Shown in pieces: positions 1-13,500 of a stretch of 64,000 bases of DNA (position 1 is the first letter of the stretch; each line of letters starts with the position of its first letter). The notes below the pieces were generated by a model. The model had not been told where the DNA came from and did no database searches. It worked only from the letters and a program-made list of their open reading frames with translations. Both the position numbers and the translations under genes were made by a program. The stretch is from Hymenolepis diminuta (taxonomy: Eukaryota > Platyhelminthes > Cestoda > Cyclophyllidea > Hymenolepididae): positions 485,221-549,220 of the forward strand of contig CAADRB010000002.1 in assembly GCA_900708905.1 (NCBI GenBank), given 5' to 3'.

Positions 1-519
1 ATGTTCGAGAAGTTCATTTTTGGAGGATTAAAATTTAAGGTATAAAAGAAAAAATTGAACCAATTTTTATGAACGAGAGTTTTCTGTTATAACGTAACAA
101 TTTAAAAGTGGCGGTAGTAATCTTGCGGAGAAATTAATCTAGAAAACTCGTTAATATAGCAACTTGACACAAAAGCCAATGATGCACCGTAGAACACAGG
201 ACACGTTATGGTAAAAACGCGTGTATTAACGAAACTCCGTCCCAATCGGTGTATTTTTGAATTCACATATCTCCCAGTTTGATAAAAGGATAAAATGTAG
301 GCGTCAGATTACAGGAAATAAAAGTGTTTTTGCGACACATCTTCATTACCGTATAATTGAAACATTAATTTTTGATATTAAATGAAATTTTGACACATCA
401 GAGCTCAATAAGCAATGTTTACTCCGAATGAAGAGATATATTATATCGAGTCAAAATTTATTTTTTATATTTCACAACAAAACAAAATGATTTTCAATTT
501 TTCACTTGTTGCATCAAAG

Positions 520-735
520 ATTAACAGCCATCAGCTAACAGGGACCAATCCCACTTTTCGGAAAATCAGCAAAATTGAGTCGTGGATAAGCGGAATTTAT
601 TAATTGGCAACGATTAAAAATTGTGTGAGAGAGAGAGGGAGAAAATGGAGAAAGAGAGAAAGAACAAAATTAGAAATGAGGGAGAGCACAAGAATAGAGC
701 GTCTACGCCACCATTATTGTAACTGACGTTTTTTG
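520..735 (+). repeat. Diverged inverted repeat, left arm (GA-rich core)
   Basis: The arm contains a purine-rich core (about 627-665, repeated GAGA with an AAAATGGAGA centre) preceded by AATTTATTAATTGGCAACGATT. The reverse complement of 1,255-1,480 aligns along most of its length, including the flanks outside the GA core, so this is more than chance simple sequence. The two arms are separated by about 520 bp. It could be a foldback element or two opposite copies of one dispersed repeat. Confidence 0.5.
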
Positions 736-1254
736 GTGTTTAAGGGTAAAAAATAAGCTATCGAGAAAAGGAGAAGTTCAAATCGTTGATTAAGACTCTC
801 CAACTGGAGTATTTAAAAATGATTCAAATAAACTCAAAAACTTGAAAATGATTTCTTGTCAAAAAGAATGAAATAAATGTTGCTCAAAATTTTAGCGAAA
901 TTTTTAAGGAATCCTTCAAACTATGGGAAAGCAACCAAAACTGGGTAAAAGTAAACTTCACAATGGGATGAAGGGGACGGTATCAAAAAGACTAATACTG
1001 AAGTCGAATTATCAAAAGTTTCTTGCTTCATCAGATTTTTGAGTTTGAATTGCACAATAATTTCTAAATTAAACTCCCGTAATTCATTCTAATAGATTGC
1101 AGAGTTAATTATTGTCCACGATTTCTAGTGATTACTGGCAAAATCAACTTAATTCGATTTGATGAAAATCATGTTTATGTTTTGCGCATTTACCTGGACT
1201 ATTTCCAGACGTTTCAATTGAAGAATATTAATTTGCGATTTGTACTCGCCTCTT

Positions 1255-1480
1255 TCGCGTTAACTCCAACGGCTCATCGGTTATAAGACTAGTGATGCAG
1301 ACACTCTTCCTCGCTCTTCGCATTATTCTTTTTTCTCTCTCCATTTTTCTCTCACGCTCTCTCTCAATTTTCAATTATTGCTGGTAATAAATTTAGATTT
1401 ACCTTCGATTCACTCTTCTCAGTCACTTATACCGTATTTGTCATCTACTAACTGACAGTTGCTAATCTTAGCTGGAAAAA
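1255..1480 (-). repeat. Diverged inverted repeat, right arm (CT-rich core)
   Basis: This arm is the opposite-orientation partner of 520-735. It has a pyrimidine core at about 1,328-1,370 (TCTCTCTCCATTTTTCTCTC), then CAATTATTGCTGGTAATAAAT, matching the complement of the left arm with scattered mismatches. A weaker third copy may lie at 22,370-22,500, with a similar CT-rich core followed by TCTAATTATTC. Confidence 0.5.
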
Positions 1481-3229
1481 TTGGTGTCCCTGTAAGAACT
1501 CAACTTTAAATCAGTTGCTTTCTTCTGAATTCTGAGAAAACAGGACGATCTTACATGATCTTAGCAAAGCTCACTAGAGCTCTCTAAGTTGAACTCCAAA
1601 TCTTAACATGTTCATCTGGAAAAAATATTGTTGAATAAGTAGGTACCTTATTTGACTTGAATCAAACAAATGGGATTCGATCACTATGAATCTGCATACA
1701 AATATTATCTCAATGAAAAAAATCAAAAGAAAGCTTCTCGGTTAGAGAAAAAAGTTTTGACCTTTACAAAATAATTGATTTTTGATACTTATTGCAATTA
1801 TTTATAAGTAGCAGAACCCTAACTTGACAACTGTGATGTGAAATCGAATTTAAAAAATTATTTATATATGACGATCAAATATTTTTAAGAGAAAGTGTGC
1901 TTTTTTCTCCTAACTTATTGTTGACTGATTTATTAGTTTTTTAGGACTGACAAATTTTGCAGTAACTAAAGGTAATTAGTCTAACGATTTGTTAAATTTG
2001 AAACGCTAAAATATTATGCATTCTTTATTCATTTTTTCTTTAGTTAAGGATGGTAAGTATTATTTATTTCGTTTACATTCAAAGTATTTAGGTAATACAA
2101 GATGGCAGTTCTCGTATAAAATATCTCTCAAAAAGAAACATTTGTGAAACTAGGAATTCTGGATTCAGAAGATGAGTATGACAATTCTCTCATAATAAGT
2201 GTTAACAAGGAAGTATGAATCCATTCTTTCAAGGTCATGCCTTTGGGGAAAGGATTTCATTCAAAACAAATAATTTAATACGGTATATTATCTTCATGTG
2301 GGATTAATGAATTAATCCTATCGAAGATAACTTGAGTAATAGCTCCTATATCCAAAATATTTTCTGCTGATCTCATATACCTGCTCTTAAAATAAGAAGA
2401 TTTAAATTAATCAAGGTGACATGACCTAACGCAGAATTAAATCTGTCGATCAACGAGCTCAGAATATGATAGAAATAGTCTCACCTATGAACCTGAGAGT
2501 CAAACCATCCAATTTAAAAATTAAGACATTTCTCAGAGAATCATATCCCTTATGAAAGCGGAGAAAACTCAAAATGTTCAAAAGATAATTGATGTCCTTA
2601 CTTCATAATCTTCATTTTTTTATTAATCTCTTTCCCGTTTCACTCTGTAATTTGGCGTTCCTATTATTCTGATGCAATCCTAAGGTTAAAGTCTACAAAT
2701 ATTTCTTTTGTGTCATGAACATTAGTAACAACGGTAGGGAAAATTTTTCGGTGGTATTGAGTACTAACTAATGGCAAGGCCGCATACAGCTTAAACTTAG
2801 ACATAGATGCAAGAATTTTTTTTGACTATCTGGAGAGCCTATGACAATTATCGTACGGAACATAAGTTTTTATAGGTAGGCAAATCTACCATTGGTCTCA
2901 ATTTAATTCACTTTAAGGGAATCATCCGTTGGAGTTTCAATTACTTTTCTAATGCCAAAAAATGAAATAAAACCATTAATATGAGTAAATTCTACTAGTA
3001 ACTCAAGATATATATTTGAATTCTTATATGGTATCATTCGTGTTGCTTCTTTCATCAAGGAATAACTAAAGACTCCCTATTAGCAAACCTGGATGGGAAC
3101 TTATTTCATTTTAAATTAAGGTGCTGAAGAGCAGATGATAAGAGTCAGGGTTGAATTGAGCTGACGGTTTTGCGTCTTTTATAAGAGCGTTAGAAACAGG
3201 CTCTCAGCCTTGCTGAATCAAAGGTAAGT

Positions 3230-3420
3230 GTACATATGGATGCAGAGTGGACCAATAGGGAAGTCAAATTAGGAGCCTGATGTGGCCATTGGCTAGATCA
3301 GACCAGAGGGAGGAGGTTTGTGGTCATTAGGCAAGATGGTCGTCTCCTTCAACCATTTGCATTCTTTGCTTCTCTGTCCTTATTTCCATCTTTAATACAT
3401 CTTACAGACATGCCCTTTTA
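3230..3420 (+). repeat. Dispersed SINE-like repeat, copy 1
   Basis: The segment shares an ordered series of short matches with 49,245-49,460 and, more weakly, 54,470-54,660: GGACCAAT, then a GTGGYCATTGRCTA block, then a long pyrimidine-rich tract with CTTT and CATCTTT. The order and spacing are conserved, which argues for a common repeat family. No coding capacity is seen. I cannot assign it to a named family. Confidence 0.4.
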
Positions 3421-5844
3421 TTTTTACTTGCCTTATCTATATACTTTTAAAAAGATCTATTTAGACTACATCTCCAGTATCTATGTTACTCTGATGAACA
3501 ACCGATAAAATTCATCATCTTAGGAATAGGACAGAGCATACATGAGTCAACATAAACAAAACTGAATAAGTTTTAAATCCTTTTCCAATGCTCCTTAAAT
3601 CAAACATAATCGTCAAATATACATTGATCGTTCAATCAACTGCTTAATCAAATGAATGCCGATCTCTTAAATTTTTAGACATGAAATAACTCATAAACCT
3701 AGAAGTCATATTCTGGAATTTGGACCTTAAAACATTAGAACATGACGCAGTAAAACAAGGCCATAAAATAAAAAGTGGACAGTATGATGGGCTTAAAATG
3801 AATAAGAAACAAGATTCTTGAAGTCTTGATTTTATTTGTTACTTCTAATAGATCCAGTCCCACTTACTGAACCATTCTCCTGCACTCCTAATATGTATTT
3901 TTTAAGATAAATAATTACAAAGATGTTACACTGTCATGAGTAATGAAAATAATTACGCAATTCATCCTGATTGCAGTATCTTTTTTGAGCAAATGCAAGG
4001 TAGATGGATTTCGCACGTTAATTACAAAATATTTGATTTATTAGTAACGTGTTGGCTTATTGCCTTTGAAATTGTTGAAATTCACGACCGTAAACATAAA
4101 ATACAGAGCTCATCCATGAGAAAATTAGAAACAATTTATTTTGTTGCTTATAAATCATTTCCAAAAAGATAAATCGAGTGAGATTAGATTTCCTATTGAT
4201 ACAAAGGAAAGAAAATAAGGCAGTGTGAGGTTTATTTATTAACCGATCTGTTGGGACACTTATCAATTTTTAGACCAAATTAGATCTTAGTAGGTGGGTC
4301 ATACTGCAAAATTGTTAGATACCACAAGTAAACATTTTTTGCAAACATCAATTTTAATAATTTTATAATGTCATGCCTTCACATAACTGTATCGAATTGT
4401 TGGAGAAGTCTTCAGATTCACACATTTGAATTATTCTTGAAAATTCCACAATTTTTCACGTCAGTAATTCTTGATTCACTAGGAGTGGTAACAGTTCCTA
4501 CATGGAAAAGTCCAAAGTTCGCTCAATCTAATGAAGTTAAGTCTTTATCTGTGGGATATAGATTAGGCATCAGGGGACACATTTATTGATATCCTGGAAA
4601 GATTAATTAACATTATTATGTTGTGTCGGGAGGGGGAAAGTGAAATCAGGATTTATTAATAATATTTTCTGTTATGTAAGAAATGTGGTCTAAGTATTTC
4701 TTTATTATGGAACATCTTATAGAAAAGGAAATTAGGATGGAGGGATAAAAAGGCTTATAGATGCATGACAGAAGGAAATATGGTCCCAGGAGTTCAAAAA
4801 GTAGAAAGCTTGAAGGGAGCGACAACCTTACCACAATGGTCACTGTCCTTTAAATTAATGATAACCTGAAGATGATCTAGCCAATTACCACTATTATAAC
4901 ATGTTTGGCTGATTGGTATATACTGCGTGTAGGTCCTGACGTTGATAATAGTAACTGAGATTAGCTAATAGTAGCATCACAAATAAACAGCACCAATGAA
5001 TTGAATAAGCACTGAAAATTGAACTAGCTTGAGAATGCAATAAATTACAGAACAACACACATAAATGTAACAATGAAACTTACAGAACTGTTAGTATATG
5101 TACATGAGTAATTTATTGAATCTCACCATGAGTAAATTCCACTGAGCTCTGTCATGAGCTTTGATAATTTTATCTATCTACTCCTTAAGGTAATATGAAA
5201 ATACAAATGAATCAAAGTGTCACGAGCAACGATTCAACTCGATATTCAACGATTATCGCGAATATGCACTCCCCCAGAAACTCAGAAAACTGAACTTTGG
5301 AACATTCGAAAATCGCAAAATGAGTCATATCACTTTTGAGAAAGTGGACAGCTCAGTGCTTCCATAATTCAAATCAAGTAAAACTCTTTTTTTATATGTT
5401 GACTTTATTAATACCTTCTGGAAAAAATTTTCGTTTCATGACTTTATTAATTATTGGTTAGTTAGCATATTCGAATGCTTTTCAATGAATACGACTTACA
5501 GAGGTTATTTCTGCATAACCAGACCAAACAATAATAAAACACAATCAAGAAACCAAATTTTGCCCAAAATTTTTAATCGATTCCCTCGTGACGATCCAAT
5601 ATATCAAATTTCCCCAAATTAAAACTGTCATTTGCATTTGCTAAATCATTTCAGGAAAATCTTCACCCATATTTCCTTTAGTGAGTCAGTTCGTCCTAAA
5701 TATCCTGTTCGACACTTGAGACTCCTTCCGAACAACCTGAACCGCACCAGATATAAGAAACTCGACGCCGTCATACTCTCTGAGTCAGTTTAAGCTGACG
5801 GATTAAGGATTTGCAGTTGCGTGATCCAACTAATTCATCTCAAA

Positions 5845-5875
5845 TCCTTAAGTATATAAATCCTTTCTCTTACCC
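5845..5875 (+). promoter_or_regulatory. Isolated TATA-like box with C-rich downstream start region
   Basis: AGTATATAAATCC is followed about 25 bp later by CTTACCCCCGCAACATCC in a locally more GC-balanced stretch (5,690-5,960). That looks like a core promoter, but no start codon with a useful frame follows, so the transcript, if any, is unknown. On the minus strand the same region has a short cysteine-rich frame ending at a GTAAGAG donor-like site. Either reading is weak. Confidence 0.2.
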
Positions 5876-7557
5876 CCGCAACATCCTTTGTGCAACCAAA
5901 TCTGCATTTCACTGCACTCGTGGCATCCACCGGCACAAACAAACCACTCTTTTTCATCCAGTTTCCTTTCTCATCTAGTATACTGCTACTAATAAATTGC
6001 TATTCACAATTTTTCCCTTTTTCTATTTTGTTGTCGTATTGAAGAGGTGTAGTCCATTACCTGTGGAATGGCTAGGAGCATATATTTGATACCTAGCTGC
6101 TGGTATCCAATCTAAACCCAGCTGAAGAGCGTCTAGTCAGCACAGTACCTGAATCGCAACTATATCAATGAATATTTTGATTCTAAATGAATGAAATCAA
6201 ATAAATATTAAGCGTAATTTGCTGGCCTATTTGTCATTAAGAGGTGATAACCAACCAGAATCAATATTCTTTGCAAATTTAACTTGAGCAATAACTGATC
6301 ATGAATGCAAGTCAAGTTTTAACAATCTCTGAGTGGCCCGCTTGTCCCAAAAATTTACATAACCATTAAGAAGGCAATTTCATCTTTTAAATTGAGGAGT
6401 AAAAACCCTCATCTAACTATTTATAACCCCTCCAATCCACTGGAGATTTAGAGAAGCATCATGTGTCCAACACAAATACGTTAAATCAGACGTAGAAAAC
6501 CCGGAAATAAACTTACTAAAACAATATTTTTAAAATCAGTAGTCATAGTAAGTGGTACTTAGGATACTCTTCATTTGCCATTGACTTGGCCGATTGCAGA
6601 AATTAAATAAAACACACTGACTACTTGTTAATATACATTCACATCAAATTAGTAGTATGGATATTATTTAGTTGGTATTTAAAAAAACATCGAGCAGTTC
6701 AATCTTGAATCATTTATTTTCAATGATTTATGTGAACGTGTTGAGCACTGCCAATGAGAAAAGAAAAGAGAAGAATGACCAATTCAATGACTAAAAGCCG
6801 CGCATATTTGAAACAGAAAGCATCATCAACTGAATTAAGTAAAAACTGCATTTTATTTCAAAGTGTTATGCAATCACCTGCAATAGTTAAAGATTTGCCT
6901 TTGAAATATAGTGACCATTGTGTATGATTTGGAATGCATATAAACCTCTAAAATGGTCCAAGAAAAGGAAAGGGCTGAGATGAAGTATAGGATTAAGTCT
7001 TGGAAATAAATCTTATTTCGTAGTTAGAATTTCATATTCAATAGAGAGCTTCAGTTTTACTTTTTCAGTTATCCCCGAATATCAAGTTACAGATCTTGAC
7101 GACTAGGTTTCTTAGTGAATTTATATAACAATTAACTTTTAATATAGTGACTATTCACGCAACTTCAATAAATTTACGTTTGCCAAAATCTAGATCGACA
7201 AGATAAATCTAGTTCACATGCTTTTATTACAGCAGAGCTCTCTAAATTTTATTCAAGTTAAACTCTATTCATTTCAACTCCCTGACATTCAGTATTCATT
7301 AATGAATAACTCTATCTAACTCGCAATAAGATTTTAATATGTTGATTTATTTTAACTTATCATATTATTATCTTAACATACAGTAATGACAAGAAAATGC
7401 CCTTCGTATAAAAAACAGTGACCAATCTACCATTTTTAATTAGATCGGAAAAAGCAGGCCGTAATTCGTCTCATAATATTTTGGAATAATTATTTCCAGT
7501 TTAATAACACATGAATATGGCAATTGAATAATTATTTTTGCTTTTGTTTTTGCAGAA

Positions 7558-10500
7558 TCAAACATCCACTGGATCAGGACGGTTCTTTTTGAATTTTCGA
7601 CTCAAAACCAATTGTTGCGGAGAAGGTTCAATTTCTAAAATAAAAATTTGTTTTACCAAACATGTATTATCTGAATTTTCTCAATAAAGATACTTACTTT
7701 CCTCTTTCTTCTTTAATGATAGTTTGGAAAAACACTGACAACAATGGTGTCTTATTTCCAGATTTGTCAGCCTAAAGTTGTTAGAATAAGATTGTCAGAT
7801 ATTTCTATAGTTTTTTTGCAAAATGATATTGTTCGTAGAGCATACTCATTATCGTCTTGAGTAGTATCGATTTTCTCCATTTCTTTCTGAGTAGTTTTGA
7901 CGAAATCACCAAGATTGTCATTTTCGACACCCTTCATAGTCTTTGTTTCGAATGTGGGTGCCTTAAGTTGCTCTGGATATGAGGATTCTTCCATCAGAAC
8001 AGTTCGATAGCTCACATCCAAGTTGTAGTTTAAGATATCAGAAGTTTCAAAGTCTTCATCATCGTCGCCGAATGGATTCATTACACACAAGGCAACCTAT
8101 GATATTAAAAAACAGATCGAATTTGAATGTATCCTAGCTAATATCTGTTAAATACTTCATTCTATGGGATGATACAGATCTGAGACTAAAATATGATCAT
8201 CTTCTCCATTAAAACCACTTTTAAAAGTGTAGATACTCCAAAATTTTAAGATCTGATTCTGAATTTCGAATGTTACACTTCAATTTCATGATGTAACGAT
8301 TTGCACGTGAGTTAAAAAGTGACCCTACTGATGCATTCAGCATTCAAAATGAATCAGACTGTTTTGAGAGCCTGGCCTTTAATTTCCTTCTTTTACTTAA
8401 CCTTCTCGTCCCTTTGTTTTTAACATTCCACACAAAGAAACTTTAACACAGCTGGGATCCAAATTTAGGTCACATGAAAACCCCTCTTTGCGATGCAGTG
8501 ATCTTAGCATGATTGACCTCCTCCTTCCGTCACGAGTATCCAGTCTATTTATCCTCGTTAATGTAACTTGGCACGATGTTCTAGATGTGATTTCTTTTAC
8601 TTTCAGACACAAGGTTTACCTAGATTTACAAGAATTATCTTCTATTTTTGATATCCTGCTGCTAGTGTATTTCTTCAATTGTGATATTGATATGACCTGA
8701 TTTATACTACGATTAAGTTTAGAACTAATAACAGATATGAATTCACTATAATAAATCAATTTCTTTAGGAGTAATGTTTTTTTTTAGGGAGAGGGAGTGT
8801 CAGCCAACTTTAACAATGATCAAATCAGATATCAGAGACTTAATAAAAAATTGCTACTTAGTTGGTCAACTTTAAAATGGTACTATTGTTAATTCTTGGA
8901 TATGTCATGTTCTGCTTATAAACTTTCTCTTTAATGATTTAGGAAGTTTTATGATTTCCCAAACACAAGACACACAAAACTGGTAAACTGATCCATAACT
9001 AAAGGTTTGTATGAATTAAATATGCAAAATCATACCGGTGTGTGAACACCACTGGCTTATTCTCATGTTCATCTATTGCATCAACTGTTCTAGATATATG
9101 TCCTTCATATATTCTGTTCTAAGTAAACTTGAATGTCGAAAGATCTGTTCATTTGTCTATATAAAAGATGGGAACTATAATATGGTATTAATTAAAAGGG
9201 ACAAGCCTTCAAGATTCATCAGTGGATTGTGGTAAATTATGATGTCTTACTCATGAAAAGACCTCACATACAAAATCTAGAACCGGATTTATTTAAATTT
9301 AAATAAGTGGCAAGTTAAAAATTTTCTGATAGTTCTAAAACATATTAAAAGCTAAACAGTAATCAATCTTGCGTTTAACAAACCTTCAGCCATCCCATAA
9401 GGAAAAGAAAATAGAAAATGCTAAAGATTGGGACAATGAAGTCCACGACTGGTTCTTCTTTGATCTTTTGGACCTCCAGGAATTGAGAGGCTAGAATTTC
9501 GCATCCGAAATAACTATAGACAGCGATAATCACAACCTAAAATGGAGAAAAAATATAACTCACAGATCGTTACAGGTACAAAAACGGCCAAAATATCAGA
9601 CAAAAAGGATTCGAATTTCATAGACACTCATCGAGTAGTTAAAGTGGTAAATTTAATATTGAACTCCAACAACTTATCTAAATATTTGCTAAAGCAAAAC
9701 TTCAAGTCTTCATGTGAAATCTTTAATCTTGACATAATGATACCGCGTAAAAATTTATAGCTATTCAAATCTACAACATCCCATCAGAGGGAACGAAACA
9801 AACATCCTTAATTCACTCCGGTTATACCAAGAACGTTAGTGTTAAGCGTACAGGTACGTCTTATGAATAATAATCAATGGAACGAATTAAACGGATATGA
9901 AAGCTCGAATCTTTTCAGATGTGAGAAATATCTTCGAACAGATGAATTTCTCAACTTCTACAAAGGATCCCAAAGACTACGTGAAAAATGTAGGTATATT
10001 TCATCATAATCCTCTTATAGACGAAACTTTTGCAATGTGGATTGCTCAATACCGTGATATTTATAAGAACATTATGGCAGATCTTCCCCACGCCACTCGA
10101 ATTACCATGCTGCCTCTTGAATTTAACAGAAATGACCACCACCTATGTTGGTCCTACTTCCAACCGCTGATCCTGCTGATCGAACTTATAAAAAGATGAT
10201 CAGTAAGTTAGGTTCGGCCATTGGTGACAACAGTTCTCTCTCCAACTCGACCATAAATGAAGATGAAAAAATTCACCATTATGTAGGTATCGTTAACCTA
10301 CTTTGCACCAGTTTCCAATTTGGTACTCTCGAAGAAAAACAATTCAGATGTTTATTTTCATTCTTGGTCTTCGAGCTCTTGCCATGCTGAAATTCAGCTC
10401 AGACTTCTGTCCCTCTTGGATAAGAAACCCGATGTCAAGAAGTCTCGACGTAGACCCGAATCAGCTGGAGGACTGTGAACTGCCAGTGTTCACCTTGAAA

Positions 10501-13500
10501 GAACCTGAAAATGACCTATCACCCATCGATCGAGGGAACCCACTCCCCATCCGGCAATTATCCGACGAATATAAGAAGCAGTCACTCTTAAGATGCTGAT
10601 TTTGTGGAGACTGTCGTCATCATCGAGACTGCCCCATCGAGGATGTCGCTGCCAGAACTGTAATGACAATGGCCACAAAGAAGACTTCTACCGAGAATCT
10701 TCTCGAACGGTTCAATGAGGCAAAACCCAAACAACAAGAGAGCATTAACTCAGGCGAGGCAGAGCTATGATCGACACTGGCTCCGATATTTAATGCTGTA
10801 TAATTCTACGGGTCGATGCGATGCGAGGCTACGTTAATGGAGAAGACGATCTTCAAGGAGTGTTACGTTACCAAGCGAAGTATTTATCTAATGGGTCTAG
10901 ACTGGATGGATGAGCTCAACCTCATCCACTTCCCATGACGAAAACGAAACCCACCAGATATCTACTCTCGAACCTACGAATGCAGAAAATCTTGTGAGGG
11001 AATGCAACCAGTGTCTACATGTTGCCAAAACCCCTCATCCTTCTATTCATATTCTATCGCTGAAACCAGATTCTCTCAGAACTCAGCTCTACTTTACCAG
11101 TCCGGACTCACTAAAGGTGCGACATGCGCTACGGTGATAAATTCACATTCGAAAGAGTCCCATGTTACTCCAGTCTTGCCGACAACAAGCAAATCAACTA
11201 TCTCTATTTCCCATAAACCCGTGGTGCATCAGAAACGCTTGTTACGGATCCAAGTGCACAGTTTAAAGCTACATTTTGTATAATCTTATTCCGATTGATC
11301 GATTATTCAGCTAAGAAGATCTCTCGCAGCAACAGAATTTAAAGGTCAAGATTTAAGGGCAGCGTGTAAAGAGATGTTGTTATCAAAATAACTTCGTGTT
11401 CGGACAAGATGTGACCCGATGTGGGCATATAGTGTAGGCGATCTTGCGTATGCCCTCAATCATAATTAAAATCACCGATGAACAACTGCCATGATCACCA
11501 AACCACATGACGGCGATATCTACGACGTGGAGGACGGAAGGGACATCTGATTTGGCGACCACAAACAACTCAGACCAGGAGGGTTTGATTGGTTGATTTG
11601 TGAAACCATCATTCTTTAAATAGTCTTGACACTATTGATTTTTCGTGTTCTATATTTTACGGTTCTCTAATTCTCGAAGACGGACGGGTGATTAAGTCTA
11701 CGATAGAGAGTGTTGCATATAAGAAAATAATATTTTCCCAAAATTATTCTCATATGAAAGATTCTTTATTTTCCACTTTTTAATGCCTGCTTCTTTTAAT
11801 TCCCTTTCGTTCGAACGAATTTATTTACATTAGGGTTGTAAATGACGCATAATATAAATCGACCTATCGATACGAAAGCGTGGGTCTTGTGTTGATATAT
11901 TGGTTCGAGTCGTTTTGTATTGTGGTGTTGTCGGGTTGTGTTTGTAACTAGTGCAATGGATTAGGGAATCTAAGAATCAATTGCAATACCCTACAGAGGA
12001 AAGCAAATTATAGCAGATGGTTTTCTCACAACTCACTTGAGTGTAAACGAGAGGCATCATTAAACTACTATAAACTTCCAAACGTTGCAACCGTTCGCGG
12101 AAATCGCCAATTTCCTTAATTCAAATAGTTGAAAAAAGTTAAGATGAATTATACAAATCCATTGAAAGCAAGTGCTTTCAATTTACCTTGAACATATAAC
12201 CAATCATACGCGGATCAGGAATATTGCCATGGAGACCGGCTTTTTGAACCAATCGAACCGCCCACTGGATAGGTACCCAATACTCAGGAAGGTATCTCTG
12301 TCGAGTTTGTTTAAAATAGTACTTGGCGATTGCTTCAAAAGCCCGGATCTCGGATTCGGTGATGATCTTTCCGAAAGTCTCTCGGATCTCTTTAGATGAG
12401 GAAATAATAAAAAAATATGCGGTACATAAATGGCCAAATATTTGCCTTTAATAGCTGGAATTTACATCACGCACTCAAATGGAGAATCCCGAAAAAAGCA
12501 CTAGGCCTAAACACCCCATAGAAATTTTGGAATTGCCCATTTATTTTAATACCATTAAAGAGACAGGCGCTAAGTAGCATTGCTTACTATAAAACATTTT
12601 GAGATTCACTGTTTAAAATTGGCACTAAGTTATAGCAATGTATGATTGGCATTTTGTGGGCTTATTTTGCTCAAAAGATAGTGAAATTAATTCTAAATCA
12701 GTTTGTCTTAATCATCATAAATATCTCAAGCAGCGAAGGATTTCTAATGCACTAGTTAGATTCCTCACATAGTCTGCTATTAGATCTCTAAACTTTGAAC
12801 GGCAAACTCTTTCATCACTTTAAAGTTTATGGTAATATGTAATGTTATAATCACCTATATCCCTTGAATAAGTGCACAATGGATATTCTGCTATTATTTT
12901 CCACCAATAGATTGTAAGCAGATATTAAAATAATATTTGCATTTCTGCATGAATATTCAAATATTAGAATTTACACGACTTGCTTGAGCTATACGGCTCC
13001 CTATCAAAGTCATATTTAATATGAAAATTATTCACATTTTTCCTTTAAATGTGCTGAATAGTGAATATTTCTGAACCAACATGATTAGCGTAATATATGT
13101 ATAATAAAAGTGATTGCTTATTATATCTATCAGAAATCATCCTCACTCTTATCCTTGTTAAAACCGCTTAGTGTAGCACGAATGCTCCATTCATCGTCAC
13201 CTTCAAAAGCATTGAACACGTCAAAATCCTCCTCGGGCCTTGGAGTTCCTTCAGGATTTGGTGAGTCATCAAAAAGCATCGTCTGCCTGTAGGCTCTCAA
13301 CTGTCTATATGATGAACTGGGTACTCCATCAAAGGGAGTTCTTGGTGGTTTTGGTACACTGTGCTGATTGTGTTGAAACTGCAAGTACAAGAAATTACAC
13401 GATATGCCATATTATTTGGTGGTTGTCAAATTTCACTTGTAAACAAAAACAGTGGTTTTAAATATGTTAAAGTCACTTTTATTCACCTCAAACATTTGAT

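Larger units (their letters stand above)
1..7557. other. Gene-poor AT-rich stretch downstream of the bestrophin gene
   Basis: I see no open reading frame with recognisable coding character here; the frames present are short and of low complexity. It holds a diverged inverted repeat (about 520-735 against 1,255-1,480), a SINE-like copy near 3,230-3,420 and a TATA-like box at about 5,851. Part of the 3' end, just below 7,558, must be the untranslated tail of the bestrophin transcript; I see no clear AATAAA there. Confidence 0.6.
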
